Shown here: piece after piece, positions 21,986 through 35,730 of the stretch | How the letters are laid out: every line of letters starts with the position of its first letter | Position numbering within the stretch: the stretch's first letter is position 1 | Origin: Brachionus plicatilis | Lineage: Eukaryota > Rotifera > Eurotatoria > Ploima > Brachionidae | NCBI GenBank assembly: GCA_010279815.1 | Contig: QEOQ01000207.1 | Location: forward strand, 1,394,078 to 1,458,077 | Length of the DNA: 64,000 bases | Direction of reading: 5' to 3' | Translations under genes and position numbers: made by a program | The notes under the pieces: model-generated | Databases searched by the model: none | What the model saw: the letters and a program-made list of their open reading frames with translations, nothing else | What the model was told of the DNA's origin: nothing

Positions 21986-22327
21986 TTATTGATCAAATCC
22001 ATTTTGTTCTTGTGTATTTTGGGCAACTGGTTTGACTCGTACCAAAACTGGTCTGTGCTTAACAACTTCGTTGCTTGGTGTAGTCGATTTAGAAACAACA
22101 CTCCAATCGCAAATTTCTAATGTTGGGTTGTAGAACAGATCATCTGGACAAGTTTCTACCCACAAGGTGTCGTGGGTCTCGCATTTCAAAAATTTATGAC
22201 TATCAGTCGGATGAGGTAGAATAGTTCCTTTGCTTTTGTCTTGACATGGTGATACGCTGGTTCCATCTTCAATAGGGGCGGCAAACGACAGAGCAATCAA
22301 TGAAACTACCAAAATAAGCTTGAACAT
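21986..22327 (-). CDS. Small secreted chitin-binding (CBM14) protein
   Basis: A single exon encodes 113 residues. The N-terminus is a signal peptide (MFKLILVVSLIALSFAAP). Residues about 27-75 form a CBM14 module with Cys at SPCQDKSKG, FLKCET, ETCPDDLFY and EICDWS. A short basic/Gln tail follows. The module is closely similar in layout to that of the mucin-like gene 0.7 kb downstream on the same strand (FLKC, CPxxLxxN, ICDW), so the two probably arose by tandem duplication. The expected role is a chitin-binding matrix or cuticle component. A minus-strand TATAAAT lies about 85 bases upstream of the ATG. Confidence 0.88.
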   Translation of the reverse strand: MFKLILVVSLIALSFAAPIEDGTSVSPCQDKSKGTILPHPTDSHKFLKCETHDTLWVETCPDDLFYNPTLEICDWSVVSKSTTPSNEVVKHRPVLVRVKPVAQNTQEQNGFDQ

Positions 22328-25095
22328 TTTTATTTAAGCTTTGAAACTTTTTAAGACTATATTTCCAAGAAAATTGAAATTAAATTTAAATTAAAATATT
22401 TGAATGCCAAATTTATAAAGTTTGAAGACCAACTTTATCAATGCTTATATTAGATGATTTTAAAATTATGACAATAGTGTTCACTATTTGCTAACTGCAT
22501 CCAAAAATCTTCTTTATCCTCTAAAACTAGTATAATTTCTCTTCAAATCATTCAAAATGGTTTTTAGATTTTATTTGAACAAAAAATCACTTCTATTCTT
22601 TGATGGATCATGAATAAAACATGTGCCATTTGTTAATTTTCTATATTAAATTTCTTGATAATCTTTTGTTTAAGTTCTATTGTTTGAATTATTTATAATA
22701 AGAATCTTAAAATTTATTATATTAGTTAAATCACATCAAGCTTTTATTTATGATAATTTCGGACGCAAAAACACTTGAAAATTATTGATTTCAAAATAAG
22801 ATTCATTCACACGAAAAAATAGTGAATATTTTATCAAGGCAGTTTGATTACGTGGGATAATTTAATTGATTGCTTTTAAAATATTAGAAAAAAAACAATT
22901 CCGAATGAACAATTTACTATTTTTTTTACCTGATGGATTTTTAGTTGCTTCGAACTAGTATCTGAATCAGCAGCAGATTGGCAATATAAGTACTGAATGT
23001 AATAAATCATTTGAGCCTGAATAAAGTCTTTAATCTTTCCTAAATAATGAATAATAACTATTTTAATTATTAAAATTTTCCTAGAACAAAATAAATTAAA
23101 ATCTCTTTAACTTTTTTAACACGACGAATTTGAGCAAACAGACCCAATAAAAATGTAAAAGAAATAGAAAAATTAATCTTTTCTTATAAAAGGCATCTTC
23201 TACTTAAAACATTTCGGGATCAATTTCTTGTAATAAAGTATAGACTCTTTTCTATTGTTCTAATAAAATTTTAGATAGCATCACGAGCTAAAAATCAATC
23301 TAGAGGATTTTTGTTAATTAAAAAAATTTAATTTAGCATGATTTTTAATGGGAAATGTTTGAACTGAAAGATGCTCAAAAAAGAAAAATTAAACTTCTAG
23401 ATTAAATTCTGCTTCCCAAATCGATATTCATGACAAATCTAATTACAAATTTTCGTCTAACCGAATAGGAAAATATTAAGATTAAATCAACACAATTTCT
23501 AAATCGAACTTAAATTTCATTATAAAATCTAGTGTTTAATTTATAAAAGTTTAATAAGCATCCGACTGAGTTCACATTTAAAACAGCCTTTAAAAAACTT
23601 TATCAATTTTTTTCTAAAGCGTTTTCAAGAACAGATTACTTATCATTCAAATAATATGCATCCCATCGATGCAATTAATTCACAATTTTATAATTTTGAA
23701 TTTTAATACACTTAAGAGTTTCCTCGGTTATTATCAAATTAAAGGTTATGCAACCACATTACTTTGTAATTAAGATTTGATATATCTTTAAAAAAATGAT
23801 GTAAACATGCAATCAAGATTAGGGCTTAACTTTGTGATATTGGCAATCGAGAGAAAAAATTTTTTTGCGGAAATTTTTTAATAAATAAACAAGAAAGTAG
23901 TCTACTTAGACTAAATTAACCAAATAAACGATTACTTAATCTTTAAATTTAAAATAAAGTAAAAGGGTTTGGATTTGTTTAGCGTAAAGGTAATTGAAAT
24001 AGTAATCTGGGTTGCATTTGAGGGAACAATTGGCGTAAAGTAAATGGTTAAGTTTAACATGTATGTTTATGTAAATATCTAATAACTTAAAGCATGTAAT
24101 AAATCAAATATTTATCATTTAATTCCTAATAGCTTTAATGCTCGATTTTTTAAACCTAACGAATTGTTCCAATTAAATATTCATTTTGCCAAATAACTTC
24201 TTTTCTAAAGCTCGAAAATCAAAAAGCTTTGATTTAGCAAAATATAAATTAAATTTTGTTTGAATATTTAAAATTTATTACCTTCAGTAAATTTTCTACG
24301 GGTATCATCACTGAGTATTGTATTTATAAAAAAAAAAGAAAAGCTTATCACAAATAAAAAGCCGTAAGGCAAAAGTTGTCAAAAATTTAGTAAAAAACTC
24401 TATTTTCATAATTTTTTAATAGGAATTTCAAGCTGGGACTTTTAAATTTTTCATTTTAATTGAGTTCAAGCATATTTTTAGGAGTTAAAATTTGTTGTTC
24501 TTCATTTATTATCTTATTTAAGCAATGAAAAAAGCTCACAATTAATACCTTAAAAAATGAGAATATTGAATATATTTAATGAAATTTTTTTGTTGGTAGA
24601 AAATCAAACATCAGAAAACGGAAAAAAGTCTTGTTCTTGATTGATTTAATATTTGGCAATAATTAAAATCCAAAGTTTGTTCCGTTATTGATATTTTTTC
24701 TCGATGCACAAACAATCGTCTCAACAAGTCTTAGGCATAGCCATTTTTTCCATATTAAATAGCTGATAATTGATAGTCGTGATTACAGCAAATTTATTTC
24801 AAATTTGCATTTATTCTATTTGGAACTTTTGATTTTTTTTTCAAATTGTTTGTTCTTATTTCAATTTTTTTCTACTTATTTGTTTCGAGTTGTTTTTTTA
24901 GTAGATATATATCTAGCTAAATTAACTCGATAATCTATTATTGCATTGATTTACAGTGAATTTTTCGCTCAATATAAAAAAATCCTATTTGGTTTTATAG
25001 AACGAACTTAACAAATTCAATTTGGCTTTCAAGGCTTTTCTTAGCTTTCAGGTTTTTTCTTGCAATAAGATGCGCCATTTTGAACAAAATCCAAA
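22328..25095. other. Intergenic region upstream of the muscarinic receptor
   Basis: This is the upstream region of two divergent genes. No coding exon is recognised. Untranslated first exons of the receptor could lie here but cannot be placed by eye. Confidence 0.4.
22411..22417 (-). promoter_or_regulatory. Putative TATA box of the small chitin-binding gene
   Basis: The minus strand reads TTTATAAATTTGG here, about 85 bases before the ATG at 22327, leaving a short 5' UTR of about 55 bases. TATA-like words are common in such AT-rich DNA, so position is the main support. Confidence 0.35.
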
Positions 25096-27043
25096 ATGAA
25101 CATAACCATTGATGAAGTAAACTCGCTGGAGATCAACATAGTCAAAGTTCTAGTTGCACTTGTCGCTATTCCAATATGTGTATTGACCGCTGCTGGCAAC
25201 ATCCTAGTTCTGGTTTCTTTTAAAATAAATAAAAAACTACGCACTGCAAACAATTATTTTCTGATGAGTTTGGCAATAGCTGACCTCACGATCGGCTTCA
25301 TTTCCATGCCCATATCCACTGTTTATTTCATCACCGAAAAATGGCTTCTAGGACCCACTGTTTGTGATCTGTGGCTCAGTTTGGACTATGCAGTGAGCAA
25401 TGCCAGCGTGGCAAATTTAATCCTGATCTCTTTTGACAGATACTTTTCCATAACTCGGCCACTCACCTACCGAGTCAATAGGACCTCGCGAAAAGTGATT
25501 GTATCCATCGGACTCAGCTGGATCGTGTCTTTTCTGGTCTGGACCCCTTTTATCATATCGTGGCCGCACATTTACGGCAAGAGAATCCTTGAAGACGATG
25601 AATGCAAAGTTCAATTCTTGTACACCAACAAATACCTTACCCTAAGCACTTGTTTTATTGCATTTTACCTGCCAGTTATAATCATCTGTGCCGTGTATTA
25701 CCGGATATGGGTCAAGACCAAAGTAAGACAAGTAGAATTTCGGAACCTTTTGGCTGCAAATAGCATGAAAACAAACTTGAGCAGACATCCGCGCAAGATT
25801 TCGCTCAAAAATGACCGCTTGGAAATGGTCGGACTCAGGCTGTCCAGCATGAATATGAAAAGAACCTTTGAGGAAAGTAGAGATCTAGAGCCTGGTTCAA
25901 ATGAAAAGTCGAGAAAAAATTCCGAGCTCAAACAAGTCAAGAGCGTTCATTTAAGCAACTTGTCTTTGACAGAGAATACTGGCCACAATTCGGCCTTTAA
26001 CATGGACAAAACTAGTCTGATCGACAAGGTGTTTAACCATTTGTTCCGAAATAGGTCTAGTTCCATTGGAATATTGACGCCCAAGCCAATTGATTATTCC
26101 AAATGTAAGCTTTATTTCAAAAGTACTAATAAGTCAAGCTCGGACATTCAATGTAAATACTGTAATAATGAAAGTGAATCATTTAAAGCCAAATCGCCCA
26201 GCGAAGACACTTCGTGCTACTCGTTGATTTCGGCAAGAAGTGACAAAAAAAGTTCAGTATCGTTCGACCCCAAAAGTAAATAAATAAAAAAAGAAAGATA
26301 ATTTTTCTAATTTTATTTTTAGAGTCTAGAGATGTGAAGATGCTAGGGGTCGAGTCGAAAAAATCTGTAGACAATTTAAAAATGCCTAAATATTCGACTG
26401 ATTTAAATTCAACTGATAAAAATACAACGTTTGACCGGGCTCATGCGGTTTCTGGTAAAAAATTGGAAAAAAAACAGGACCAAAAGGCCGCCAAAATGCT
26501 CAGTGCCATTTTGCTGGCGTTTATTATCACTTGGACTCCGTATAATATAAATGTAGTGGTAAATACATTCTGCGAAAATTGTCTGAACAAATATGTCTTC
26601 TGGGAGGGTTTTGGTAAGTGAGAGCAATTTGTTTAAAATGAAAATTTACTTTTAATCTTCTGGGATAAATTATTAATTTCAAAATTTTCGATCATGCCAT
26701 GACAATCAGGCAAAACAATAAATAAAATAAAATAAAATTTGCATTTAATAAAATAAACAAGATTTTTTTTTTTTTTTCTTCTTAAGAGATATTTTCTTTA
26801 CTTTATCTTAAATAAACAACTTCTTTCAAATTTCAAGCGCTTCAAATACTATTAGAAAAAATTTTGAATTAAAAAAAAAAAATTAAAAAAATTATTACTT
26901 AATAATTTTATTTTTAAGCTTATTGGTTATGCTATATGAACAGCACTATCAATCCAATTTTGTATGCTTTATGCAATGCAAGTTTTCGTAAGACATTTCG
27001 AGAAATATTTGCTAAATTTGATATAATAAACATCAAAAAGTAA
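25096..27043 (+). CDS. Muscarinic-type acetylcholine receptor (class A GPCR)
   Basis: Exons 25096..26275, 26323..26613 and 26919..27043 join in frame to about 531 residues. All seven helices are visible. Helix 3 carries the amine-binding Asp in [14 protein letters not shown] and the DRY motif in [16 protein letters not shown]. Helix 5 has [12 protein letters not shown] with the two Thr typical of muscarinic pockets. Helix 6 is [19 protein letters not shown] and helix 7 is [19 protein letters not shown]. These last two are near-diagnostic for muscarinic receptors. The N-terminus is only about 12 residues, with one NIT glycosylation site. The third intracellular loop is long (about 270 residues) and divided by the first intron, as expected for a Gq- or Gi-coupling loop. 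The subtype cannot be set. PEX11G starts 205 bases downstream. Confidence 0.94.
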
Positions 27044-27248
27044 ACAAACAAGATTTCAGCGGTATTTTAGTTACATTGGCATAATTTTGTGCTCAAAATA
27101 AATATTTAAATGATAAATTTTTTTTCTCTTTTTTTCCATTTTTCATTTTTGCCAAGACAACTTTATTTAGCAATGAAAAATGCAAACTTGAACATTAATT
27201 CAAGCTTTATTTTAATTAATTTATTCAAAAATTTAACAAATTTTTGAA

Positions 27249-30200
27249 ATGAGTTTATTGGCCAAGATCTCAGATTTTCTGGAAATGTACCGAGGTCATG
27301 ACTGTTCAATGTCAGCAATTGGTTATGGCCTTACCATGTATTCAGGCTACAAGACAAAAACAAATCCGTCATTGGCTAAGAATCTTGCCAAGCTATCATC
27401 ACAAATTTCGAATGCTAGAGTTATACTCAGACTCCTCGACGATCCTTCCATGTTAGCTTACACTTTGTCTTACGGTCTTGGCAAGCATGTAATAAAAATT
27501 AAACAAAAATTTTTTTGCTCAAATTAAATATAATTTTATTAGGAAAAAAGCATTTTTGTTCGAAGTTTGAATATTGTTAATAATTTGGCCTCTCATGTTT
27601 ATTATATATGTGAACATATTGCTTGGCTGGCAGATAATTCCATTTTGAAAGCCAACTCTGGAAAATATTGGTTGATGAGCTTAGTAGCATGGTTAATATC
27701 TTTAACAGCTTCAGTAATATGGTAACTAATTTGAATATTTATATATTACAGATTTATTCGAGGAATTTTATAGAATAATTCGATAACTTTAATTTTAGTT
27801 ATTTTTTTTAATCTAATATTTCATCACCTTCTTAAATATAGATTATTTTAGACTAGATCTAAAAGTTAAATTATCATCGCTTTTAAAAATAAAGCTCCTT
27901 TGAAAAATTGTTTATGAGCTTAAAAAAAATAAACTAAATTACTTAAATTTACTGAAATATGTTTGTTTTACTTCTAAATATTTTCTTAATAACATTGGAT
28001 TGCAGATAAACTAATTGAATGCTCAAAAGTAAGGCATGTTAATGATTAATAATTTATAAAAATATATAAACATTAATTGCCAAAATATTTAGGTAAATAT
28101 AAGTTAAAAACGCTTGATTTAAATTTTAAAAAGTATAAAATTTATGACTGAAATTTTATTAAGATTTGTTAAATAAAGTGTTTTGACTAAAATCTGATTT
28201 TTCAATTGAAGAATTTTTATTTGAAAAAGTCTTGAATTATGATGCTCATCAATTTAGTTTGGTCAAGGATAAATCTTGGTTAATGTGACCAAAAATGTCT
28301 AGAATTCAATTGATTTATATGGTACGATGTTCTACATTTTTCAATAAATCTTAAATAAATAAAAGGCCAAAAAAGAATTGTTTTTATTATTAAAAAAATC
28401 AAACAGAATAATATTCAGAATATCTCTTTTGATAGAATTTTAAAAGATTTTGTAGCATTCATAACCAAAAAGAGTTCAATATGTTTTAATTATTTTGTTC
28501 GATTTTGATTTTTAGTTTTTAAAAAAAGAAATTTATGTAAAAATCAATTAATCACTATTAATCACAATTTTGTACATTTAATATTTTTATTTTATTTTAA
28601 TTTGCAGAATCAATCCTTGTTTATTCTTTTATTCTACATAAAAAATTAATGTTTCATATTTTGTTTGAAATTTGAAATAAACAGTTTGGTCTAGTTTAAT
28701 CATTAAGTTTAAAAACTATTATTAAAATTATTTCATAAAAATAATTTATATAATTTTATGATTTGAATTTTTTAATTGAAAATTTATTTTTTTAATAAAA
28801 AAAATATGTGGCCTCACTGAGACTTGTACTTTGCTCAAATAACCAAAGTTCTTCAATTTAAATCAATTGATTGATTCACCAAACTGTTTCTTTAACCAAA
28901 CTTGCTAAAAGTGTTTAAGTAGAATAAACAAGGATTGACGTTGCAAATTAAAATAAAATAACAATGTTAAATGCAAGAAATTGTGATTAATTAATTGACT
29001 GTGAAAGTACATTGCAGAGTTTTTGCAGACAAAGTTGCTTAAACATTAATCATTTTACAGAACTGAATTATTCCTTATAGTAAAAAAGTTGCAAGTTTTT
29101 TTAAATTAAAAATATCGAATTGAAACGAACTTCTCAACCTCAACTGCTCTGAATTCTGACAAATAAAATTATTTTAATAAAACAAAGGGTGTTAATTATC
29201 TTTTTTGCAATTATAATTAATTCATGTCTGGACAAAAAATAATTACTTTTTGTCTAAAATTTTTATTTTTTGTCACAATTTATTTCCTGAAATTAAATAT
29301 AAGAGAATAATTAGTTTTCGTTTATTTTATTTCATTTATTTTCAAAATATTTAAAAAATTTCCTACAATTATTAGATTTAACAGAAAAATACTCAAAATT
29401 TATTTTCTCACTAAGCATTCACTTAAGCTTTGACTGGTCTTCCAACTTTTGTTTTTGAAGCGATTTTTTTTTAATTATACTTTGTTGGTAAAGTTAAAAT
29501 TTTGATGTACTGCCAAGGAACAAAAATAATTTTGCAGAAATAATTACAGTTACATCTACTTTGAGTCCAGTCGTTATTAAAAAATAACTCGATTCAAAGC
29601 CATTTAACTTTTAAATTTTTAACTAACTTCATCTTGAGTTCATTTCATTAATATTTTGAATGAATCTAAAATTTTTTTTAAAACTTTAATATAATAAACT
29701 AATTTTAGAAAAGGCATTACACAAAAAAAAATATGCGTTAAACAATTAAAGATTTTTATTTAAATCTATGCAAATTAAAAAATTCTTATTTTATAAAATT
29801 TTTTTATTTACCACGAACAAATAAAATTGGTGTCATTAAAATAATTAAAAAAAGTGTTTTTTTTAATACTAAACTGAAAATAATTTTCTTTTTATATTTC
29901 CAGAAAGAAATATTTTTACAATACAATCATCGACAGTTATTTTCTCTTTTGATAATAAATACATGTGAATTAATACTTTGAGAAATTTTTTAAAAAGCTC
30001 ATTTTCAAATTATTTTTATCTAATTTCAACTAAAATTAAACATTATCCATTAGATTTACCAATTTTAAATATTTATTTCTCTTATAGTAATCTGATTTGT
30101 TTGAAAAATATGTTTTTTGAGATGAAGATTTTGGCCAAACAAGATAAAAAATTAAGCACAAAGTTTGTTTTAATTTTTATAAAAGCTAGAAGCATTTTTT

Positions 30201-30624
30201 GAAGAAGAATACAAGTAAAAAGAAAAAATTTTAATTGAGAATTTAGATTATATAAATTTTGAATTGTTCTGAATTGCATAATTAAATCTAAATAAGTTTT
30301 TTGATCGAATTTTTTTCCTATTAAATATTTCAATTGATCTAAATCTAAGATTAGAGAATTTTTTTTGTATTAATTCATTAATCAAATAAAAATGCTTCTA
30401 ACTAGACCTTTGTTGAAAATTAATAAATATATTTTAGAAGTGAATTAATGAGCAAACGTTTCTTAATCATCTATTTAAAATTGATTGAAGATTTATCTTG
30501 GACCATAAATGCGATACATTGGTTGCCGGATGGAATTATGTGGTCGGGAAAATTGACAAGTATACAAAGTGGTTTTCTAGGCCTATTATCTTCTATTTGT
30601 AATTTAATAAACAAAATTATTTAG
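27249..30624 (+). CDS. PEX11G: PEX11-gamma peroxisomal membrane protein
   Basis: Exons 27249..27488, 27543..27721, 30088..30162 and 30438..30624 join in phases 0, 2 and 2, giving about 226 residues (human 241). The N-terminal FLEMYRGHDCSMSAIGYGL and ISNARVILRLLDDPSMLAYT are typical PEX11G, including the amphipathic region that bends membranes. Exon 2 gives SLNIVNNLASHVYYICEHIA. Exon 4 gives INAIHWLPDGIMW followed by a hydrophobic segment, which matches the family C-terminus. Exon 3 (CNLICLKNMFFEMKILAKQD) is weakly conserved and was chosen because it alone restores frame between exons 2 and 4; joining 2 to 4 directly makes a TGA stop. The protein acts in peroxisome elongation and division. Intron 2 (2.4 kb) holds a foldback element. 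Confidence 0.88.
28542..28999. repeat. Foldback element in PEX11G intron 2
   Basis: Arms 28542-28627 and 28921-28999 are inverted copies over about 80 bases, with long exact blocks such as TTATTTTATTTTAATTTGCA and TCAATCCTTGTTTATTCT. The interior is non-coding. The structure is MITE-like; no clear target duplication was found. Confidence 0.7.
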
Positions 30625-33600
30625 AAAAAAAAGTAATTTTTCATAATTTTTATCAAAAATAAATTAAATAACTTATTCCTACTTAATTAATTCAATCAAT
30701 AAAAATGAGAAATTTTTTCAATTTTTACTATTTTTAAAAAAAAAATTTTTCTCTTACAAATTTCCAGCTAAGAATCCTTGAATTAAGAATTAGCAAGAGA
30801 AAACGATATCTTTTAAGTCCAAATAAGGAAGAAATATTTAAAAAATGAAAACAAAATTTTTTGTCATAATTAATGAAAAAGTAACAAAATTCGTTTCAAG
30901 AAATGTCTCGTTCTAAGATTTAGTTTTTTTTAAATTGAATTAAGAAAGGCTTTTATGTCGTCAGTTAAAAACTCAACAGTAAGTCCTTTACTGTTAATTC
31001 GATACAGGAAATTAAAAATTTAGATTATGGAAGGCTATTCAAAGTTGACTAGAATCTAATTATCCAAAAATTTGAAAACTGAAAATTGATTAACAATTGG
31101 AACAAATATCTCATATTGAGATATTTTTCATAAAACAATTATTTTTAAATCTCAAACTAAGGTGTCTTTTAAATCATAGGATACCTAATTATTTGTAAAA
31201 GATGAAAATTAAATCTAAATTTCCAAATCAAAACAATCTTAACTTAATAATTTGAAATGAAAAATGATGTATTTTAAATAAATACAAGGTTTTACCCATT
31301 GCTTCGCTGCTGGAATATTAAAAATAAAAAAAAAAAGAGGAATTTAATTTAATTATTTTGAAACCTGAAAAACGCACATGCCCCCAAAATCTAAAAATGC
31401 ACATGGGGGTGTAACTTGGATATTGGACGGACGGCCTATAAAGCTAAATTAAAAAAAAAATACTCATCAAAAATCTTTTTTTTGGTTCAATCAACGTTTT
31501 GTTTTAATTTTTTTAAACTTAATTTTTTTTTCTCTTAAATTTTGATATTGGTTTCAATATAAAAGTTTAATTTACTTGTATCTTATTGTTCTTTATACGT
31601 TTAGTTAGTCTTACTTTAGTTTAGAAAAAAGCATTAAAATAAAATAAGTGTCTTAAGAACCTCTGCTCGTAGCCTTTCTTTTAAAAAAGAAATAAACTAT
31701 TTAACAAACAAACATTAATTAACAATGATGTATGAATTTTTAATTGTTATTTTTTCATTTTAACTTTTATGTACTTTTTTCATTATGTGTTTAGCTGTTT
31801 TGATTGTTGCTATTTTAATTGGTTATTTGAATTAACTTAACTAATTAAAATTAACTTAGCTTTTCTAAATACTTTATTTAGATACTTTTTATTTTAATTG
31901 TTGCTATTTTAATACAGTCCCTGCTATTTTGGCTTTACCATGCGTCTATTTTAAATGCTTTAAAATCGCTTAGAAAAATTAAATGCACACTGCCACTTTT
32001 CTTTTAAATGACATTTAAAAAAAGGCTCATAGACATGTTTCTAAGTAAATTAAGGCTTAAAAATTCAAACTCAGGATCTATTTTTTCATAAGATTTTAAT
32101 TTTTTGATAAAAATAAATAAACGTTAAATCGAGTTTTATTTTATTGTTATATTTTATTTGAAAAATTATCATTAAAAAAACTTTAAAAAATATGATTCTT
32201 AGTGGATTTGGTTACAAAAAATTTAATCCTGGGCTCTGTTTGGTTCTATGATATTAATAAATAAAAACATAGTCTTTATCATTATAAAATTTCTCTTTTA
32301 TATTTAATTTTTTTATCATCGCCAAATCTGGCGTAATTTTTGAAATAAATATTAATAATAATAATTAATTTTTTGGAAAAAAGACACTATAATGAAAAAA
32401 GTTACTTTCACAATATATATTTTATTTAAAAAAGTAACTCTAAAATTTAATTTTTTGCGTTAATGATAATCAAAATATTTATTAAATCATCATTATATTT
32501 AAAACAATCAAATAGTATTTGATTGTTTAAATTTTAAATATTAAGATTCATATTGTTTGAATATTTTTATCTCTTTAATGATTTTTTAATATCTTTTTAT
32601 TTTGTTTTTTATATTAATTTTATTCTATGAATATAGATTAAGACTATTCTAAGAACACTTTAAACATTAAAGTTAGTTATCGTAAGTATATGTATGAAAA
32701 TTTTACTGTTTTTCACACATTTGGGTTTAAAATATTAAGGTTACATTAAAAAATTTAAAAAATATTGATTCAAAATGTTATCGCATATTATGATTAATTA
32801 AGAAAAATTTTTGTTCAATAAAAAAATATCTAATTTATTAATCAATGCAAATCATTCTTTTTTAAATTGTTTTATTATAATATTATCATTTTTTTAGATT
32901 TTATTTTTTAAAATATATTTATATTTAATGATGATTTCAGAAAAAAAATTAAACAATATAAATTTGTAAAAAATAAACTTTAATTGCAAGCTATTTAGTG
33001 TAGAAATAAATGAAGCGTCTTGAAGCTACATGCACGCGATGAATGCGTGATGCATGTATTTTATTTTAGACTTTGGATGTCCTATCCTTAGTCTAAAATA
33101 GATATTAACAAACACTTTCTCTGCGCACGGCACTAAGCGTCTCTTCTTTCTAAATTATATTTATTTGCTTTTAAGACTTTGTTCATTATTGTATTTTTTT
33201 ATTATTTCATTTTTTCTTAATTAATTTTCTTATTAACATTTGGCTCAGAGTGGCCACTTTCATATTTAGAACTTAATAAAAATTTATTAAACGAAATACA
33301 AATCTATAAATTTTTCAATAAATACTGGTAAAAACCTATAAACTTTAACCTACTAAAAATTATTACATTATTGATTTGACATGATGGTCAACAACTCAGT
33401 TCATAGCATCTCAAAAGGATTTAAATTTTAAAAATTTATTTTATTTTAACATAATTAGCATCATAAACAAAATAATTTCTTTTTTTATAAAAAAGTCTAA
33501 GATAATGGTAGCTAATCAGGTTTGAATCATTATCTTGATGAATTTTAAAATGCTTTGTTTTTTAATATTTTTTCTGTTAAAAGTGTAAATTTACGAAAAT

Positions 33601-35730
33601 TAACGTAATTTTTTTTTATAAAACGTCTTTAAAATAATAAAATCTGAATATTTTTTTTGTGTAAAAATAATTAAAATCTAATATTTATTCTAAAAACCTG
33701 TTTCAATTAAATTAGATGATCTGCAAACTAATGCAAAGACTCGATACTATGGATCTTAAAAGGGTGCGAATAATAATAAAAACAAATAAAGAGATTTTGA
33801 AATACAAAAAAAATTCAATTCACGGATTAAAAAAAAATCTTTATTTAAAATGATGAAAAACACATAAAATGAATTTTTTTAAATGTGGAAATCAGACAAA
33901 TTAATAATTTTAATCAAAATTAAACAATAAAAAAGATGCATTTTTTTTAATTTAACCTTTTTTATTAGTTTTTAAACCTTACCAGAATATCCAAGAAAAA
34001 AACATCCAAACTAAGTGAATTTCGGTAAATTTTTTTGTTGCAGCTTTCCACGTTTTTTTTGTTCAGAAATAAAAAAAGCTTTACCTTTGAATTTTTGGTT
34101 GACTCTTATGTTTCTAAATTAATAAGTTAAATAAAGCTAAAAAGGATATGAGTCAATATGAAAAAAAAATCAAAATTTTGAATTTTAGGATATTGTCTTA
34201 AAGATATTGACGAGCTGAACCCAAAATCGGAAAATCGGAACTTTCTCAAACTTTAAATCAATATTAAAGTATCTAAAATGATCATAATCTAGGTCAATTT
34301 TTAAAATTTATTAAATTTATTAGAAACAGTTAAAAATACGAAAGCAATTAAATAAAATATAAGTTTGATCATTAAATTATAAAATTAAATTATTAGCGCT
34401 TAAAAAAAAATGAGATTCTCAATTAATGTAATGTCATCGCGACCTCTACAAAATAAAAAAAAATTCATGTCTAAAACATATCAAAAATTTAAATGCCGCC
34501 TAATTTCATTTCTAAATATATTACACAGTTTAAATAAAAAAAAAATGAACGATTTTCGGATTTTTGATATATTTAACTGAGTTAGCTTCGTCTAGAACTT
34601 TAAGGCAATATCCTTAAATTCAGTTATTTTTTTTCACATTGCCCCAAATCCTTCAATTAATTAAGCAAAATTAATAAATTTAATCAAACATGAAGTTCTA
34701 AAATATAAACGATTTAAAGACAAAATTCCCAAATTAAAGACATTAAAAAAAGTCGAAGTTAAAGACTTAAAATTTTTTTTAAGTCCGATCTCATGAATTT
34801 TTTACCTTTCCAGGTAGTTATTGTGGCTGCTTAGTTAAAATCAAAGTCCAAGTCTGGACTATTGATAAAAAATAAAAAAAATTTCTGGAATTGGACTTGA
34901 CTTGGGACTTGTGACTTTTAAACAACTCTTATATTTTATACAAATCCTTTTTTAATTAAATAAATGGAAACTAAAAAGAAGGCATGATACCGTTCACCAC
35001 TGTTTTAGGACTAAATCCCTGGTAAATATTTTTATTTACTTAAAAAAAATAATTTAAAAAAAAAAACCTCTAACATATTTTTTCAAACCATTAAAAATAT
35101 TTAAATTTTACTAATTAATAATCAAATATATTAAAAGACCATTCGATTCGGTTTAATTAATAAATAAAATTTTAAAAGAAAGCAAAAAAAACAAATGAAA
35201 GAATTTCCGGGTTATTTTGATGCTTTTTAGTCGAACATTAAGACCAAAAGAGTTCTAAATATTTGATTGTGCTTAAAAGGTGCCATATCACATAACGTTA
35301 TTGGATGTTATAGATACACTACTAAAAACTCTACCATTTGTATCCACTGGTGAATTTAATTCACCTTGTGATTTGATCAAATTAAAAAATAGAAAAAGAG
35401 AACTCAAAGAATAAAAGAAAAATCTTTTATTTTTTGATCGAATCTTAGATAAAGCAGCAGAACATAATTATAAGGCAATACATAGGACTAATAAAGTGTC
35501 CAATTTTTACCATTTTTATATTGACTTAAATATTTAAAAAATCAACCTTTTCATATATTTTGATTTATTAATTTATTTAGTTAAAAAAATTATTTTAATG
35601 ATCTGTTCTCTAGAAATTGTACTGGATATCGATCCGAATCAATTGTTGAAAAATAATTAATTTTATTCAAAAAACAAAATTTTATTTATAAAATTGATTT
35701 GAACTTTGATTTTTAAAAAATTTCAATAAA
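30625..35730. other. Gene-free AT-rich region
   Basis: No gene is supported over about 5.1 kb. A more GC-rich patch at about 31288-31435 (ACCCATTGCTTCGCTGCTGG, then a repeated GCACATG around C and G runs) looks like a repeat remnant. A short hairpin AAACAATCAAAT/ATTTGATTGTTT lies at about 32502-32528. Confidence 0.5.
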
